Source: Bradyrhizobium sp. WSM1743 (GTDB lineage: Bacteria > Pseudomonadota > Alphaproteobacteria > Rhizobiales > Xanthobacteraceae). From it: 64,000 nucleotides of DNA. Each line of letters begins with the position of its first letter. Within the stretch, counting starts at the first letter, position 1. Of the stretch, positions 35,586 through 44,163 are shown in pieces. The notes under the pieces are model-generated. The model saw only the letters and a list, made by a program, of their open reading frames with translations, had not been told where the DNA came from and ran no database searches. A program made the translations under genes and the position numbers. The stretch covers positions 1,736 to 65,735 of the forward strand of contig NZ_AXAZ01000037.1 of assembly GCF_000473065.1 (NCBI RefSeq), written 5' to 3'.

Positions 35586-36110
35586 TCAGGCGGTAGCAGA
35601 AATGAGATACTTTGTCCGGCAGATCAGCGCGGACGGATAACAGCTGCGTGTGCCAAAGCCCTCAAGTATCCGCGCCAATGATAGCCCGCGAGCACCACCA
35701 ATATTGGTGCGGCCCAGCATGACCATCGGCTGGAATTTCTCGGCGATGACCGTCTCACGTGCAGAAGCGCGAGAGATGCAGAGCAGGAAGATCGTGGAGA
35801 ACCGACAGGTCCATTTCCAGTAGACCCGATTCGACCGCATCACCAAAGGCGATATCGATAACGATACGGGCCTTGGCGGTATCGACCAAAGCGTCGGCGG
35901 TGATACGCAGGCCGCCATACTCGGTTTCCTCGCGAATGCGATTGACCTTGACACCGTTTGGATCGAACTCCAGTCCATCGTCATAAGAAACGACCCCTGA
36001 CTTCTTTGAAGATGCGGACCATCTCGTCCCAATCATCGATCTCGATGCTGAGGGAGTCGAGGGCACCACGGACTCGTGGAAAAATGGCCCGCTTGGAGCC
36101 ATACCAAGCG
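35586..36110 (-). pseudogene. AbiEii-type nucleotidyltransferase toxin remnant
   Basis: Fragments of an AbiEii/AbiGii toxin appear in several frames. EIDDWDEMVRIFKEV comes first, then GLEFDPNGVKVNRIREETEY and YGGLRITADALVDTAKARIV with IDIAFGDAVE. A final piece in another frame reads ARETVIAEKFQPMVMLGRTN. At least two frameshifts are needed and the N-terminal nucleotidyltransferase start is missing. The antitoxin partner (AbiEi) was not seen. It marks an old defence or toxin-antitoxin element bordering the nodU cluster. Confidence 0.68.
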
Positions 36111-36111
36111 T

Positions 36112-37014
36112 CTACGATCGGGCCAAATGTGGTAGGGTCAGTTCACCTTTGCCTGCGACAACTGAGAGGTTGAGTTCCTGCGCGGCAGCATCCAGGACCG
36201 GGACGGAAACGGCACTCTCGCGCGCTAGGCGCACAGCACACTCGATGTCCTTTGCAGCATTTGCAATCGAGATTGCCAGTGCATCTGGTTTCTCTCCCAA
36301 CAAGAAGGCGGCGAAGGCTTGGAATATTCCACTGTTCGTAGAGCCCCGACTGACCAAAGAGCGTAGTGTTACAAGATCTATCTGTAGACTATCCGCGAAT
36401 TGGCAGACCTCAGCGGCGACCGCAGCTATGCCCATAGTCATGCTGTTGTAAACAAGCTTGAGCTTGTGGCCGTGTCCGACATCTCCAACATGCATAATGG
36501 TCTCGCAAAACGCAGCAAGAATGCGTTCAGCGACGGGAAAGAGTGTTGCATCCGATCCGACCATCGCATTGAGAAGGCCGAGCTCTGCTTGCTCGGGGCT
36601 TCGTGTTACTGGAGCATCAATAAAGCTTAGACCTCGTCTTTGCGCCGTTTTCGCCAATGTAATGGTCGATGCGGGATACGAGGTCGTACAATCAATTATC
36701 AAACCTCCTCGGCACATATGAACAAACAGTCCATCGTGATTGAGGCACACCGTCTCAACTTCGCGGCTGGACGGTAAGGACAACACCACCACACTTACAT
36801 GCTGCGCCAACTCAGCGATCGACCTATGCTCGCGAGCCCCTGCACCTATCAGGCGATCAGCACCGAACCGGTTCTTGTTGACTTTGATGTGGAGTTCGCT
36901 TTGCTGACGCAGCAGGCTGATGCCTATACCTGTTCCCATGCGCCCCGCTCCGATAAGCCCTATGCTCTGCTTGATCGTTTTGGGAGCCGCGTTCGCTGAT
37001 GATCCGTCGCTCAT
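36112..37014 (-). CDS. NAD(P)-dependent beta-hydroxyacid dehydrogenase-like protein
   Basis: A 300-residue protein of the 3-hydroxyisobutyrate/6-phosphogluconate dehydrogenase fold. The Rossmann motif SIGLIGAGRMGTGIG lies at residues 15-30. Substrate-site pieces are IIDCTTSYPASTI, FIDAPVTRSPEQAELGLLNA and the catalytic Lys region GHGHKLKLVYNSM near 172. In classical family members the substrate motif reads DAPVSGG; here it reads DAPVTRSP, so specificity probably differs. Its start overlaps the HAD phosphatase stop (ATGA), making it the third gene of a coupled operon. It would oxidise a hydroxyacid or reduce an oxoacid. Confidence 0.85.
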   Translation of the reverse strand: MSDGSSANAAPKTIKQSIGLIGAGRMGTGIGISLLRQQSELHIKVNKNRFGADRLIGAGAREHRSIAELAQHVSVVVLSLPSSREVETVCLNHDGLFVHMCRGGLIIDCTTSYPASTITLAKTAQRRGLSFIDAPVTRSPEQAELGLLNAMVGSDATLFPVAERILAAFCETIMHVGDVGHGHKLKLVYNSMTMGIAAVAAEVCQFADSLQIDLVTLRSLVSRGSTNSGIFQAFAAFLLGEKPDALAISIANAAKDIECAVRLARESAVSVPVLDAAAQELNLSVVAGKGELTLPHLARS

Positions 37015-37697
37015 AATCTAGCATTCCGAAAGAAGCCATGGCTTTGTAGGATGGGCAACAGCTCGTGATGGTTGTTGATGGTGTAATCTGGGCCTGCGGC
37101 TTGCAGGCGCGACGCCGAAACAAATCCCCCGGTAATGGATATGCTTTTCAGCCCGAGATTGCGTGCAATATCAGTCTCGACGGGCATATCGCCGATGATG
37201 AAGGTTGACGATGGCTTCAGGTTGTACCTGTGCATATAAAGACGAAGCCGCTCACCTTTGCTCATCGATTTGTATTGCGTGGCGCGGCTTTCAAAGGCGA
37301 GCACGTCGGTGACGTAGTCATCCACTCCAAGTCTCCTCAGCTGGAGCTGTAGGGGCGCGACTATGTGGTTGCTGAGGATGATGAGTAGCGCAGAGTCTCG
37401 TCGCGCTAACTCGAGCACTCTGCGCGCCCCCTCACGTAAATCAGCTTTATCCGCAAGAGGCTCGTATGTGTCGTGAAACAGTGCGCCCTCATCACGCTCC
37501 ACTGTCTCAACCTCCTCCTGCGACATTCCAAGGCTATGATAGAGACGAGAGAGGGGAACATCAAAATGCTCTCGAAAGGTGTTTATGTCGATGATCGGAC
37601 GACCGAAGCGGTCCAAAATGACGTTCGTCGTTTCGAGCACCGCGTACGTGTCATCGAGCAGTGTTCCGTTCCAGTCAAATACGAGAGTGGGTTTCAT
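37011..37697 (-). CDS. HAD-superfamily phosphatase
   Basis: A 228-residue haloacid-dehalogenase-fold hydrolase. Motif I is VFDWNGTLLDD near residue 7, with the nucleophile Asp and the second Asp replaced by Asn in DWN. Motif II is LIILSNH, and motif IV is FIIGDMPVETDIA near 166. The cap is of the small alpha-helical type, similar to phosphoglycolate phosphatases. The start overlaps the stop of the PurF-like gene by four bases and its stop overlaps the next start by four. The Asp+2 to Asn change is less usual and could alter activity. It may remove phosphate from the PurF-like product. Confidence 0.82.
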   Translation of the reverse strand: MKPTLVFDWNGTLLDDTYAVLETTNVILDRFGRPIIDINTFREHFDVPLSRLYHSLGMSQEEVETVERDEGALFHDTYEPLADKADLREGARRVLELARRDSALLIILSNHIVAPLQLQLRRLGVDDYVTDVLAFESRATQYKSMSKGERLRLYMHRYNLKPSSTFIIGDMPVETDIARNLGLKSISITGGFVSASRLQAAGPDYTINNHHELLPILQSHGFFRNARL

Positions 37698-39265
37698 GAT
37701 GCTGACCTCCGACGGGTATTGATAGGAAGAGCGGCCAGCACAGCTTCCAAGTTCCTGTTCGCGCGCTGCCGTCCAGCGGGGGTCGGCATCTCCAACGTGA
37801 AGGGTGACAAATCGATGCCCTCTAGCCTGTTGGCTAATATGGACACAAGAGCGCGGAAGGGCAGATAAGTGATTGTTGCTGCTTGGATCGCCGTCGCAAT
37901 GTTGCTTTCAATGAGTTTAAGGGCTGGCGGGTCCATCCTGTGAAAGCGAAGGCACTGGGCGCGTAGTTCGGGCGGCAGCCGCTTCAATGCCTGCCAGAAT
38001 GCGAGCTCATCTAGCGTATCAATACCCATGCCGTAGTAGTGTGGAGCAACTATAGGCGGCGAACCAATTGCCCAATGTACGGCTTTGGCTCCAGCGGCAA
38101 GTAGCATCGTTGTGACGGCTTTGCTGGTATCACCTCGAATGAGGGCCTCGTCGACAACTATGATGGTCCGTTTAGCGACGGCAGGGTCAGAGACGCGATA
38201 CTTCTGAGCAATGCGAGATTGTCGGGCCCCGGCTCTGCCCAGGAGCGTTCGCTCAAGAAATTGCGTTGCCACTACGTCACTACGCTCGGCGAGCACACCC
38301 TGTTCGGCGAGTGATTCAAATAGACCATCGGCGTACGGCCCCCCAGTATTTGGCATGGAGGACACGATTGGCGGGATCAAGAGTGGGGCTGCTTGGAGTC
38401 GCTCCGCAACGATTCTCCCCAAGGCGACCCCGATGTTGTGACGGGTCTGGCGATGTGAATGGCCCTCGACCGACGTGTTCGGACTTCCCAAATAGAGAGT
38501 TTCGTAGGCGCAGAGTTTGGCCTTACATCCTCGGCTGTGCAGGGTATGGTCAACTCTGCCGCCCGTCTTGGCGTCCACGCGCTGTATGCTCCCAGGCAAG
38601 AGCTGCTGGGTCTCCCCTTCCAACCCAGCGAAAGCACAATTTTCGGAAGCAAAGAGCAACAATCCATTACTTGTCCGCATAGTCTCCAATGGTCGCAAAC
38701 CGCTTCGATTGCGATATGCAACAAGATCACCGTTCTTATCTAGCAAAAGCGCGGAAATGGCACCATCGATACGATCATCAAGCTCGCGAAAGATAGCTTC
38801 GTAGTCCGCGGGCAAGCCGTGACGCCAATATTCTCGTTCGCAAGATCGTTCAATCCACCTCAGCAAGAGCTCGGCGTCTGTGTTGGTATCTAACAGTGGT
38901 CCTTGAGAGAGCAATTCGCTCCTGAGTTCATGAGCGTTCACCAAGGCGCCGTCCAGAGAAATTGCAAAATGGCGGCTAGGAATTGACTGCACGTCGCAGT
39001 CATCACCACCTCCGCTACGGATCTGCGCGATTGCTACATGAGGCCGAAAGCGCGGGTCCTGTTCGAGGCCGTCAATGCGTACTGAATTATCGTTCGAGTG
39101 AAACGCCCTCCCATATCGGATCCCACGCTCTTGCATGAAAGCAGAGACCGCGACACCTGCTTGCCCACGGAGTGCAAGTGTCGGAATCATTTTCTTCAGC
39201 TGATCAACAACACGCGACGATGGTCCGCTTGAAGCGCAGAGAAACGCACCGGCGACACCGGACAT
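37694..39265 (-). CDS. Amidophosphoribosyltransferase-like protein, Cys-to-Ser at nucleophile
   Basis: A 523-residue PurF homologue. The start at 39265 is chosen because it aligns MSGVAGAFL with the family's MCGIVGI. Codon 2 is TCC (Ser) where PurF has TGC-type Cys, the N-terminal glutaminase nucleophile. The usual HNGNL motif also reads SLDGALVNA. The rest of the glutaminase fold is still visible (TLALRGQAGV, NTDAELLLRW). The transferase half keeps GPYADGLFESL and the PRPP loop IIVVDEALIRGDTSKAV, followed by AIGSPPIVAPHYYGMGIDT. It therefore seems able to bind PRPP but not to hydrolyse glutamine. It heads a coupled operon and diverges from nodU. It is not a housekeeping purF by context. Confidence 0.85.
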   Translation of the reverse strand: MSGVAGAFLCASSGPSSRVVDQLKKMIPTLALRGQAGVAVSAFMQERGIRYGRAFHSNDNSVRIDGLEQDPRFRPHVAIAQIRSGGGDDCDVQSIPSRHFAISLDGALVNAHELRSELLSQGPLLDTNTDAELLLRWIERSCEREYWRHGLPADYEAIFRELDDRIDGAISALLLDKNGDLVAYRNRSGLRPLETMRTSNGLLLFASENCAFAGLEGETQQLLPGSIQRVDAKTGGRVDHTLHSRGCKAKLCAYETLYLGSPNTSVEGHSHRQTRHNIGVALGRIVAERLQAAPLLIPPIVSSMPNTGGPYADGLFESLAEQGVLAERSDVVATQFLERTLLGRAGARQSRIAQKYRVSDPAVAKRTIIVVDEALIRGDTSKAVTTMLLAAGAKAVHWAIGSPPIVAPHYYGMGIDTLDELAFWQALKRLPPELRAQCLRFHRMDPPALKLIESNIATAIQAATITYLPFRALVSILANRLEGIDLSPFTLEMPTPAGRQRANRNLEAVLAALPINTRRRSAS

Positions 39266-39569
39266 ATAGTCACCCACTTGAAGGAACCGATCTGGCGGGG
39301 CGCCTCGCATGGCTAAAGTGCCTATGAAGGCGGAAGTTCGCTTCATCCGTAAGCAAGCGTCGTACCACCCTTTTGAAAATACTGGCTGGCACTATCAGAG
39401 CGAGGAGAATTGGAAGACGAGCCACTCTAGCCACTCAGTGAGTGTTGTGCGTCGTTCAGGTCCTCACACGGTGTTCAAGATGCTACGACTGTGTGCGAAA
39501 AGCGCCACACCGGAGCGACAAGGTGCGAGTGCTTGAAGTCCTTGAAAGCCCTCCTGTGAGCGCGAAGCG

Positions 39570-40005
39570 GAACCTGCAAATCCCAATCGTGTTGTCGGGC
39601 GATACGCACCACTACAGCCGATATTCAGGCAACGACGGCGTAACGCAGTTCATCACCTCCGGCGGCGCCGGAGCGTTTCTCCGCCCCACGCACCAGCTCG
39701 AGGACAACATGGTTCTCGATCCGAAAGACGGCAACAAGTCATGGCTCGGCAGCCGGGTGACCGAACTCAAGCTCAAAACGAAGCCGGATTGACCGCACGA
39801 AGATTGCGAGGCGGCAGCCTGCTATCCAAGCAGGACGGAAAGCTTGGAATTGCTGAAAGGCAACTTCAGTTTCGTGAGCCTGAACCTCGGCTTCTGTTTT
39901 CTGCTCGGGGCAATCTACTGGCTGGCGGGGCTCGCAACGGTGCATCTCTGGCCGGACTCGCTGGTGCTCGTTCCGCTTCTCTTCGGCCTGGGCTTCTGGG
40001 CCTAA
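39570..40005 (+). pseudogene. Membrane metallophosphoesterase C-terminal remnant
   Basis: One frame gives IPIVLSGDTHHYSRYSGND, QFITSGGAGAFLRPTHQL and SRVTELKLKTKP, the end of a calcineurin-like phosphoesterase domain (GDTHH). After a frameshift near 39790, another frame continues ELLKGNFSFVSLNLGFCFLL and LVPLLFGLGFWA, a membrane region, up to a TAA at 40003. The 5' part of the gene is absent. It fills the gap between the PurF-like operon and nodU and probably predates their arrival. Confidence 0.7.
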
Positions 40006-40219
40006 CGGCGAGCATCGGTTGAATTGTGACATCAAAGACCGCGGTTCGTCGCCGCCTCTGGAGGTCACGTCTCCTGATCTGGTAGAAGGATCGGTTAACG
40101 ATCTCACTATCCGGTAAAGAGTTCCGCTGCACTCGTTCACCCGATGTCGGAGGAAGCACAAGGGGCGGCAGGTCGCAGGCACGCAAATCGTTGCCGTAGG
40201 CGGGAGTGTTTGGTCCGAA

Positions 40220-40235
40220 ACCGGACGCGTCCGGT
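40220..40235. promoter_or_regulatory. 16-base perfect palindrome upstream of nodU
   Basis: ACCGGACGCGTCCGGT is self-complementary over its full length. It lies 186 bases before the nodU start. A smaller inverted repeat, AATCGC-CA-GCGATT, lies at about 40279-40292. Either could be a protein-binding site. Neither matches the nod-box pattern I know. Confidence 0.35.
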
Positions 40236-40420
40236 GTCACGAATCGGTCAAGTCGCTTCCAACTCCGACTTTGATCAGACAATCGCCAGCGATTCCTCTG
40301 ATTGGAACTGGCCCAGAGCGTGCATCGTGACAGATGGGAGCCCATCTGAGTCTCGCGACATGAGCAACAGTGGCGGCGCCTTCAATCGAGTGGATCACCG
40401 ATATTAGGTTCGAAGACAGT

Positions 40421-42175
40421 ATGCGCATCTGCGGTATCAAACTGACCCATGACGGAGCAGTCGCCCTTATCGAGGACGGACGGCTTATTTTTTGTGTCGA
40501 GCAGGAGAAGCGGGGCAATAATCCGCGATATCAAAAAATCAACAATCTCGATGCGGTTGTTGTCGCCTTGGCAGAGCACGGTTTAGATCCGCGGGACGTT
40601 GATCGGTTCGTCATCGACGGATGGTGGGGCGAGGTTGAGTCACAATTTGAGGTTTTCAGTGGGACTGCACCCATTACCCTTAAAGGGGCACCGTATGTTG
40701 AGCGCGATGCCGAAGGCCTCCTCATAGCGCATGACGGCTCTGGCCTGATGCTCAACGAGTGCGCCTTCCCTTATAAAAGCTATCCGCATGTCACAGCCCA
40801 TGTGGCTTCCGCTTTTTGTACTAGCCCGTTCGCCAAGGCCGGGCAGCCCGCGTTCTGTCTGGTGTGGGACGGAGCTTCCTTTCCACGTCTCTACCATGTA
40901 GAGCGCCGCGCCGCCAGGTTCCTCGAGTGCCTCTTCCCGCTGATCGGGCATGCTTATGCTGCCGCGGGCTATCACTTCGGGCCATACAAGCAGACGAACC
41001 GGACCAAGTGGGACCTTGGTGTTGCGGGCAAGTTGATGGCCTACATCGCGCTCGGTTCAGTGGATGAAAGCATCGTCGAGGTGTTTCAGGAGCTCTACGA
41101 AAAGCACTTTAGCACGTTTACGGAGCCAGTCGGTCGTTGCAGCGAAGACGCTGCGCTTGAGCCTGTCCACGAGTTCTTCGATGCCAGCGCGCTACGGTTC
41201 AAAGCCAAAGCCCCCGAAGATGTGCTTGCATCCTTTCATTACTTCCAAGAGCGTTTGCTCGTTACCAAACTCGCGAGTGCTATACAGAGACATTCGAAGC
41301 TTTCCGCCCGCAATCTGTGCATCGCCGGCGGCTGCGGTCTCAACATAAAATGGAATAGCGCACTACGAGCTGCCGGCTTGTTTGATTCTATCTGGGTGCC
41401 ACCCTTCCCGAATGACAGTGGCTCGGCAATAGGTGCCGCTTGCTCCGCATTGGCGGCGGACCAAGGCTTTGTACCATTGGAATGGTCCGTCTATAGTGGT
41501 CCAGCTGTGGAGCGAGGCGAGGTGCCGCCCGGATGGGGCGGCTCACCATGTAGCATGCGTGAACTTGCAACCATTCTCGCCAGCAACAAGCCCGTCATTT
41601 TCCTTTCCGGCCGCGCGGAGCTTGGACCTCGGGCTTTGGGTAGCAGAAGCATACTGACCGCGGCGACATCGCCGCGAATGAAGGACCATCTCAACGACAT
41701 CAAACTTCGCGAGCACTTCCGGCCTGTAGCGCCAATATGCCTAGAGGATCGTGCGCCGGAGATTTTTAGTCCTGGAACGCCAGATCCTTACATGCTCTTC
41801 GAGCACCTAACACGAGCAGAATGGCGGGACAAGATCCCCGCTGTTGTGCATCTGGACGGATCTGCGCGATTGCAGACTATTTGCAGGACCTCTCAGCACA
41901 AAGTCGCCGAACTTCTCGTCGAATACGAAGCCCTCACGGGCATTCCGCTACTATGCAACACAAGCGCCAATCACAATGGACGCGGGTTTTTCCCGAATGC
42001 GGCATCTGCCTGCCAGTGGGACCGCGTTGGCCACGTGTGGTGCGATGGCGTGCTGTGGACGAAACGCGCGGGCGGCGACGAAGCGCCGGCCAACGGCATC
42101 TTTCTCTCTCAGCGCGCGGAGGCTGGACCGTACGCCGAAGATCGGATACCTCCCGCCAGAGGCCACCTTGCTTGA
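40421..42175 (+). CDS. nodU: NodU-family O-carbamoyltransferase
   Basis: A 584-residue enzyme starting MRICGIKLTHDGAVALIEDG. NodU carbamoylates the non-reducing end of lipochitooligosaccharide Nod factors using carbamoyl phosphate and ATP. The N-terminal Kae1-like domain has HVTAHVASAFCTSPF and CLVWDGASFPRLY, and AGGCGLNIKWNS is near residue 305. The C-terminal TobZ/YrdC-like domain has FLSGRAELGPRALGSRSIL, LREHFRPVAPICLE and LLCNTSANHNGRGFF. Overall it resembles rhizobial NodU closely. The C-terminal 35 residues are polar and may be an altered tail. No nodABC or other nod gene is in the window and no clear nod box was seen, so its real substrate is uncertain. Confidence 0.9.
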   Translation: MRICGIKLTHDGAVALIEDGRLIFCVEQEKRGNNPRYQKINNLDAVVVALAEHGLDPRDVDRFVIDGWWGEVESQFEVFSGTAPITLKGAPYVERDAEGLLIAHDGSGLMLNECAFPYKSYPHVTAHVASAFCTSPFAKAGQPAFCLVWDGASFPRLYHVERRAARFLECLFPLIGHAYAAAGYHFGPYKQTNRTKWDLGVAGKLMAYIALGSVDESIVEVFQELYEKHFSTFTEPVGRCSEDAALEPVHEFFDASALRFKAKAPEDVLASFHYFQERLLVTKLASAIQRHSKLSARNLCIAGGCGLNIKWNSALRAAGLFDSIWVPPFPNDSGSAIGAACSALAADQGFVPLEWSVYSGPAVERGEVPPGWGGSPCSMRELATILASNKPVIFLSGRAELGPRALGSRSILTAATSPRMKDHLNDIKLREHFRPVAPICLEDRAPEIFSPGTPDPYMLFEHLTRAEWRDKIPAVVHLDGSARLQTICRTSQHKVAELLVEYEALTGIPLLCNTSANHNGRGFFPNAASACQWDRVGHVWCDGVLWTKRAGGDEAPANGIFLSQRAEAGPYAEDRIPPARGHLA

Positions 42176-42379
42176 CGAATGCAATCGCGGCAGGCCCCAG
42201 GGGTAATCCTAGGGGCAGCGCCATGACGATTTCGAGCGCGGAGGTGATCACATCGCTGGAGCGGCGGCGCGGTGGTCGCTGGATGAGAGGGAGCGGCTTG
42301 TTGCAGCATCGTGCTCGGGATCCCCTTTCGCCCTCCTCGCGAAAGGATTCGGCGAAGGACTCGGGCGGCGAAGGTAGGA

Positions 42380-43960
42380 TCAGTTATCCAGCGAGTATCG
42401 CCGCTCTCTCTTTTGAAATGCTGCTGCGCCGCCCTCAAGTATCCGACACACCTGCTGCCGAGTACTTTGTGTATCTGCGCAATCCTCCAAAGCGCCGGCT
42501 GCGTAAGAGAAGGACGGTAAACCGCCGTTCTCTTTTACGCATTGAGCGACAATGACTTGCTCGGCGTCCGTGTTGACGACTAGATTTGGGTTGTGTGTGA
42601 TGAGAAGGATTTGCCGCCGGAGCTTGGCTTTTCGAAAATAGCTCGCCAAGAGGCTATAGATGGATTCGTTGTCAAGGTTCTCTTCTGGCTGATCGATCAG
42701 GAGGGGGCGGGTAGAGTCTCGGTAGGGCTCAAGTAAGAAAAAATAACAGCTTCGATCTCTCTAGTAAGCTCCCCACTAGCCGCATCATCGGCGCACAATC
42801 GCTCAACGAATTTCTGGGAGAGATATCGCACCTCGTTTTTGTCGGAAGCTGCGCCTTTAGCAGAGACGTCGACTATGGCCTCACGACCATCTCCCCAGAT
42901 CAACCCGATCGACATCCCCTTGATGTGCTGGCGGGCCCGATCGATAAAGGAGTCTCTATCTCCGTCTTGCCAGCTACCGGCCGCGTACGCGATGAGATCA
43001 TTGATCGCTGATTTTCCCATGCCCTTTTGCCTGATCACCGCAACCAGCCCGGGATTGAAGGGATAAGTTACGGTACCGAACCAGTCAGTACCGGAAAGCT
43101 TTACTGCGGCGAGGGTGCGAGACTTGTCATGTAGGGTCGGCGGTTCTTCTCCGATCCACACGCGGTCTTCAGGCTCATAGATTACTTGACGGAACCCTTC
43201 GAATGTGAGGTCAGCCTTTATCCAGCAAAATCGATTGTTGTGCGGTTTTAAGAGCTTCTCTAACGCGTGGGCGTCCGATCCATGGATGCATGGCTTGGGA
43301 CTGCCGTAAACGCTCATAGCTTGCCCTTCATAGGTTCTTTCCCAGCCAGTATTCTCTGTCAGCAGGATTGCCGGAGAAAATCATGTCGGAAAAGCGATAG
43401 AGTTCTTCTCTAAATGCTTTAAATCCGTCGTCGTGCTGAATGCCGCTGGCGCCGTCATTGCTGCCAGCCGCGATTGCAACGATTGAGTTGCGTCGTAATC
43501 ACCCCTCATACTTGAGCCACGCTCTGAACTTATTGAACTGATTAACTCCCTCACGGAGTGCTGCCGTATCGCTGGCTATCTCCGGTTTGACTGCTTACCC
43601 CAAGGCAATCAGCTGAGCATGTTGGCACGAGTAGGCCCGGTCGTTAAACTCTATCGAGAGCCGCCCCAGAGCATTGTCAATTTCGTTTTCATGATTTGGA
43701 TCGTCAGGCGATATCAGGACATGTATGTTGATTGCCCTACCGTCGCGCGTCTTTGGAGTAATCCGAAATTCGACATTCGGGAAAATCATGCTGATGTTTG
43801 CACGTCTGCCGTCCGCCTTGAACTGAAGCATTCGACGATAATTGGCGATGCTCATGTAATCGGTTATTCCGAGCACATGAACCTCGCTCCTCAAGCGCTG
43901 CTAGGTAAGGGTGCCACCCTCCGACAAAATTATCAGCAAGAATGCTGCCCCGGTGTGTGA
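42380..43960 (-). pseudogene. PHP-domain SMC-like ATPase (TrlF-type) remnant
   Basis: Pieces of one large protein lie in order on the minus strand. The PHP-like N-terminal part has VLGITDYMSIANYRRM and FPNVEFRITPKTRDGRA. Then come SIVAIAAGSNDGASGIQHDD and FSGNPADREYWLGK in another frame, next KPCIHGSDAHALEKL and FRQVIYEPEDRVW plus GMGKSAINDLIAY, and finally the ATPase C-terminus LLIDQPEENLDNESI with QILLITHNPNLVVN. Stops and frameshifts separate the blocks, and the middle of the ATPase seems deleted. Such PHP-ATPases are recalled as TrlF family and occur near defence genes. The Walker-A-like GKGMGKS has become QKGMGKS. Confidence 0.72.
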
Positions 43961-44163
43961 ATGTGAGGATCCCATCTTCTCCAAATCGAACCTACTTCGA
44001 AACTCAAATTGATACCCCCAGCAATATGGGCCGCGACTCCGGTACCATGCCGGTGACCTCTTCGTTCGACGACCCGAAAATAGATTAGCAGGCAGGCACG
44101 CAACTGCAAGTGGAGGCTAATGACTCAGAAGCGACCCACCACTTAAGTTTGAGGCGCAATAGT

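Noticed and set aside
40255..40300. Possible nod box before nodU
   Set aside because: Only ATCAGACAATCG resembles the motif; the remaining conserved blocks and spacing are missing.
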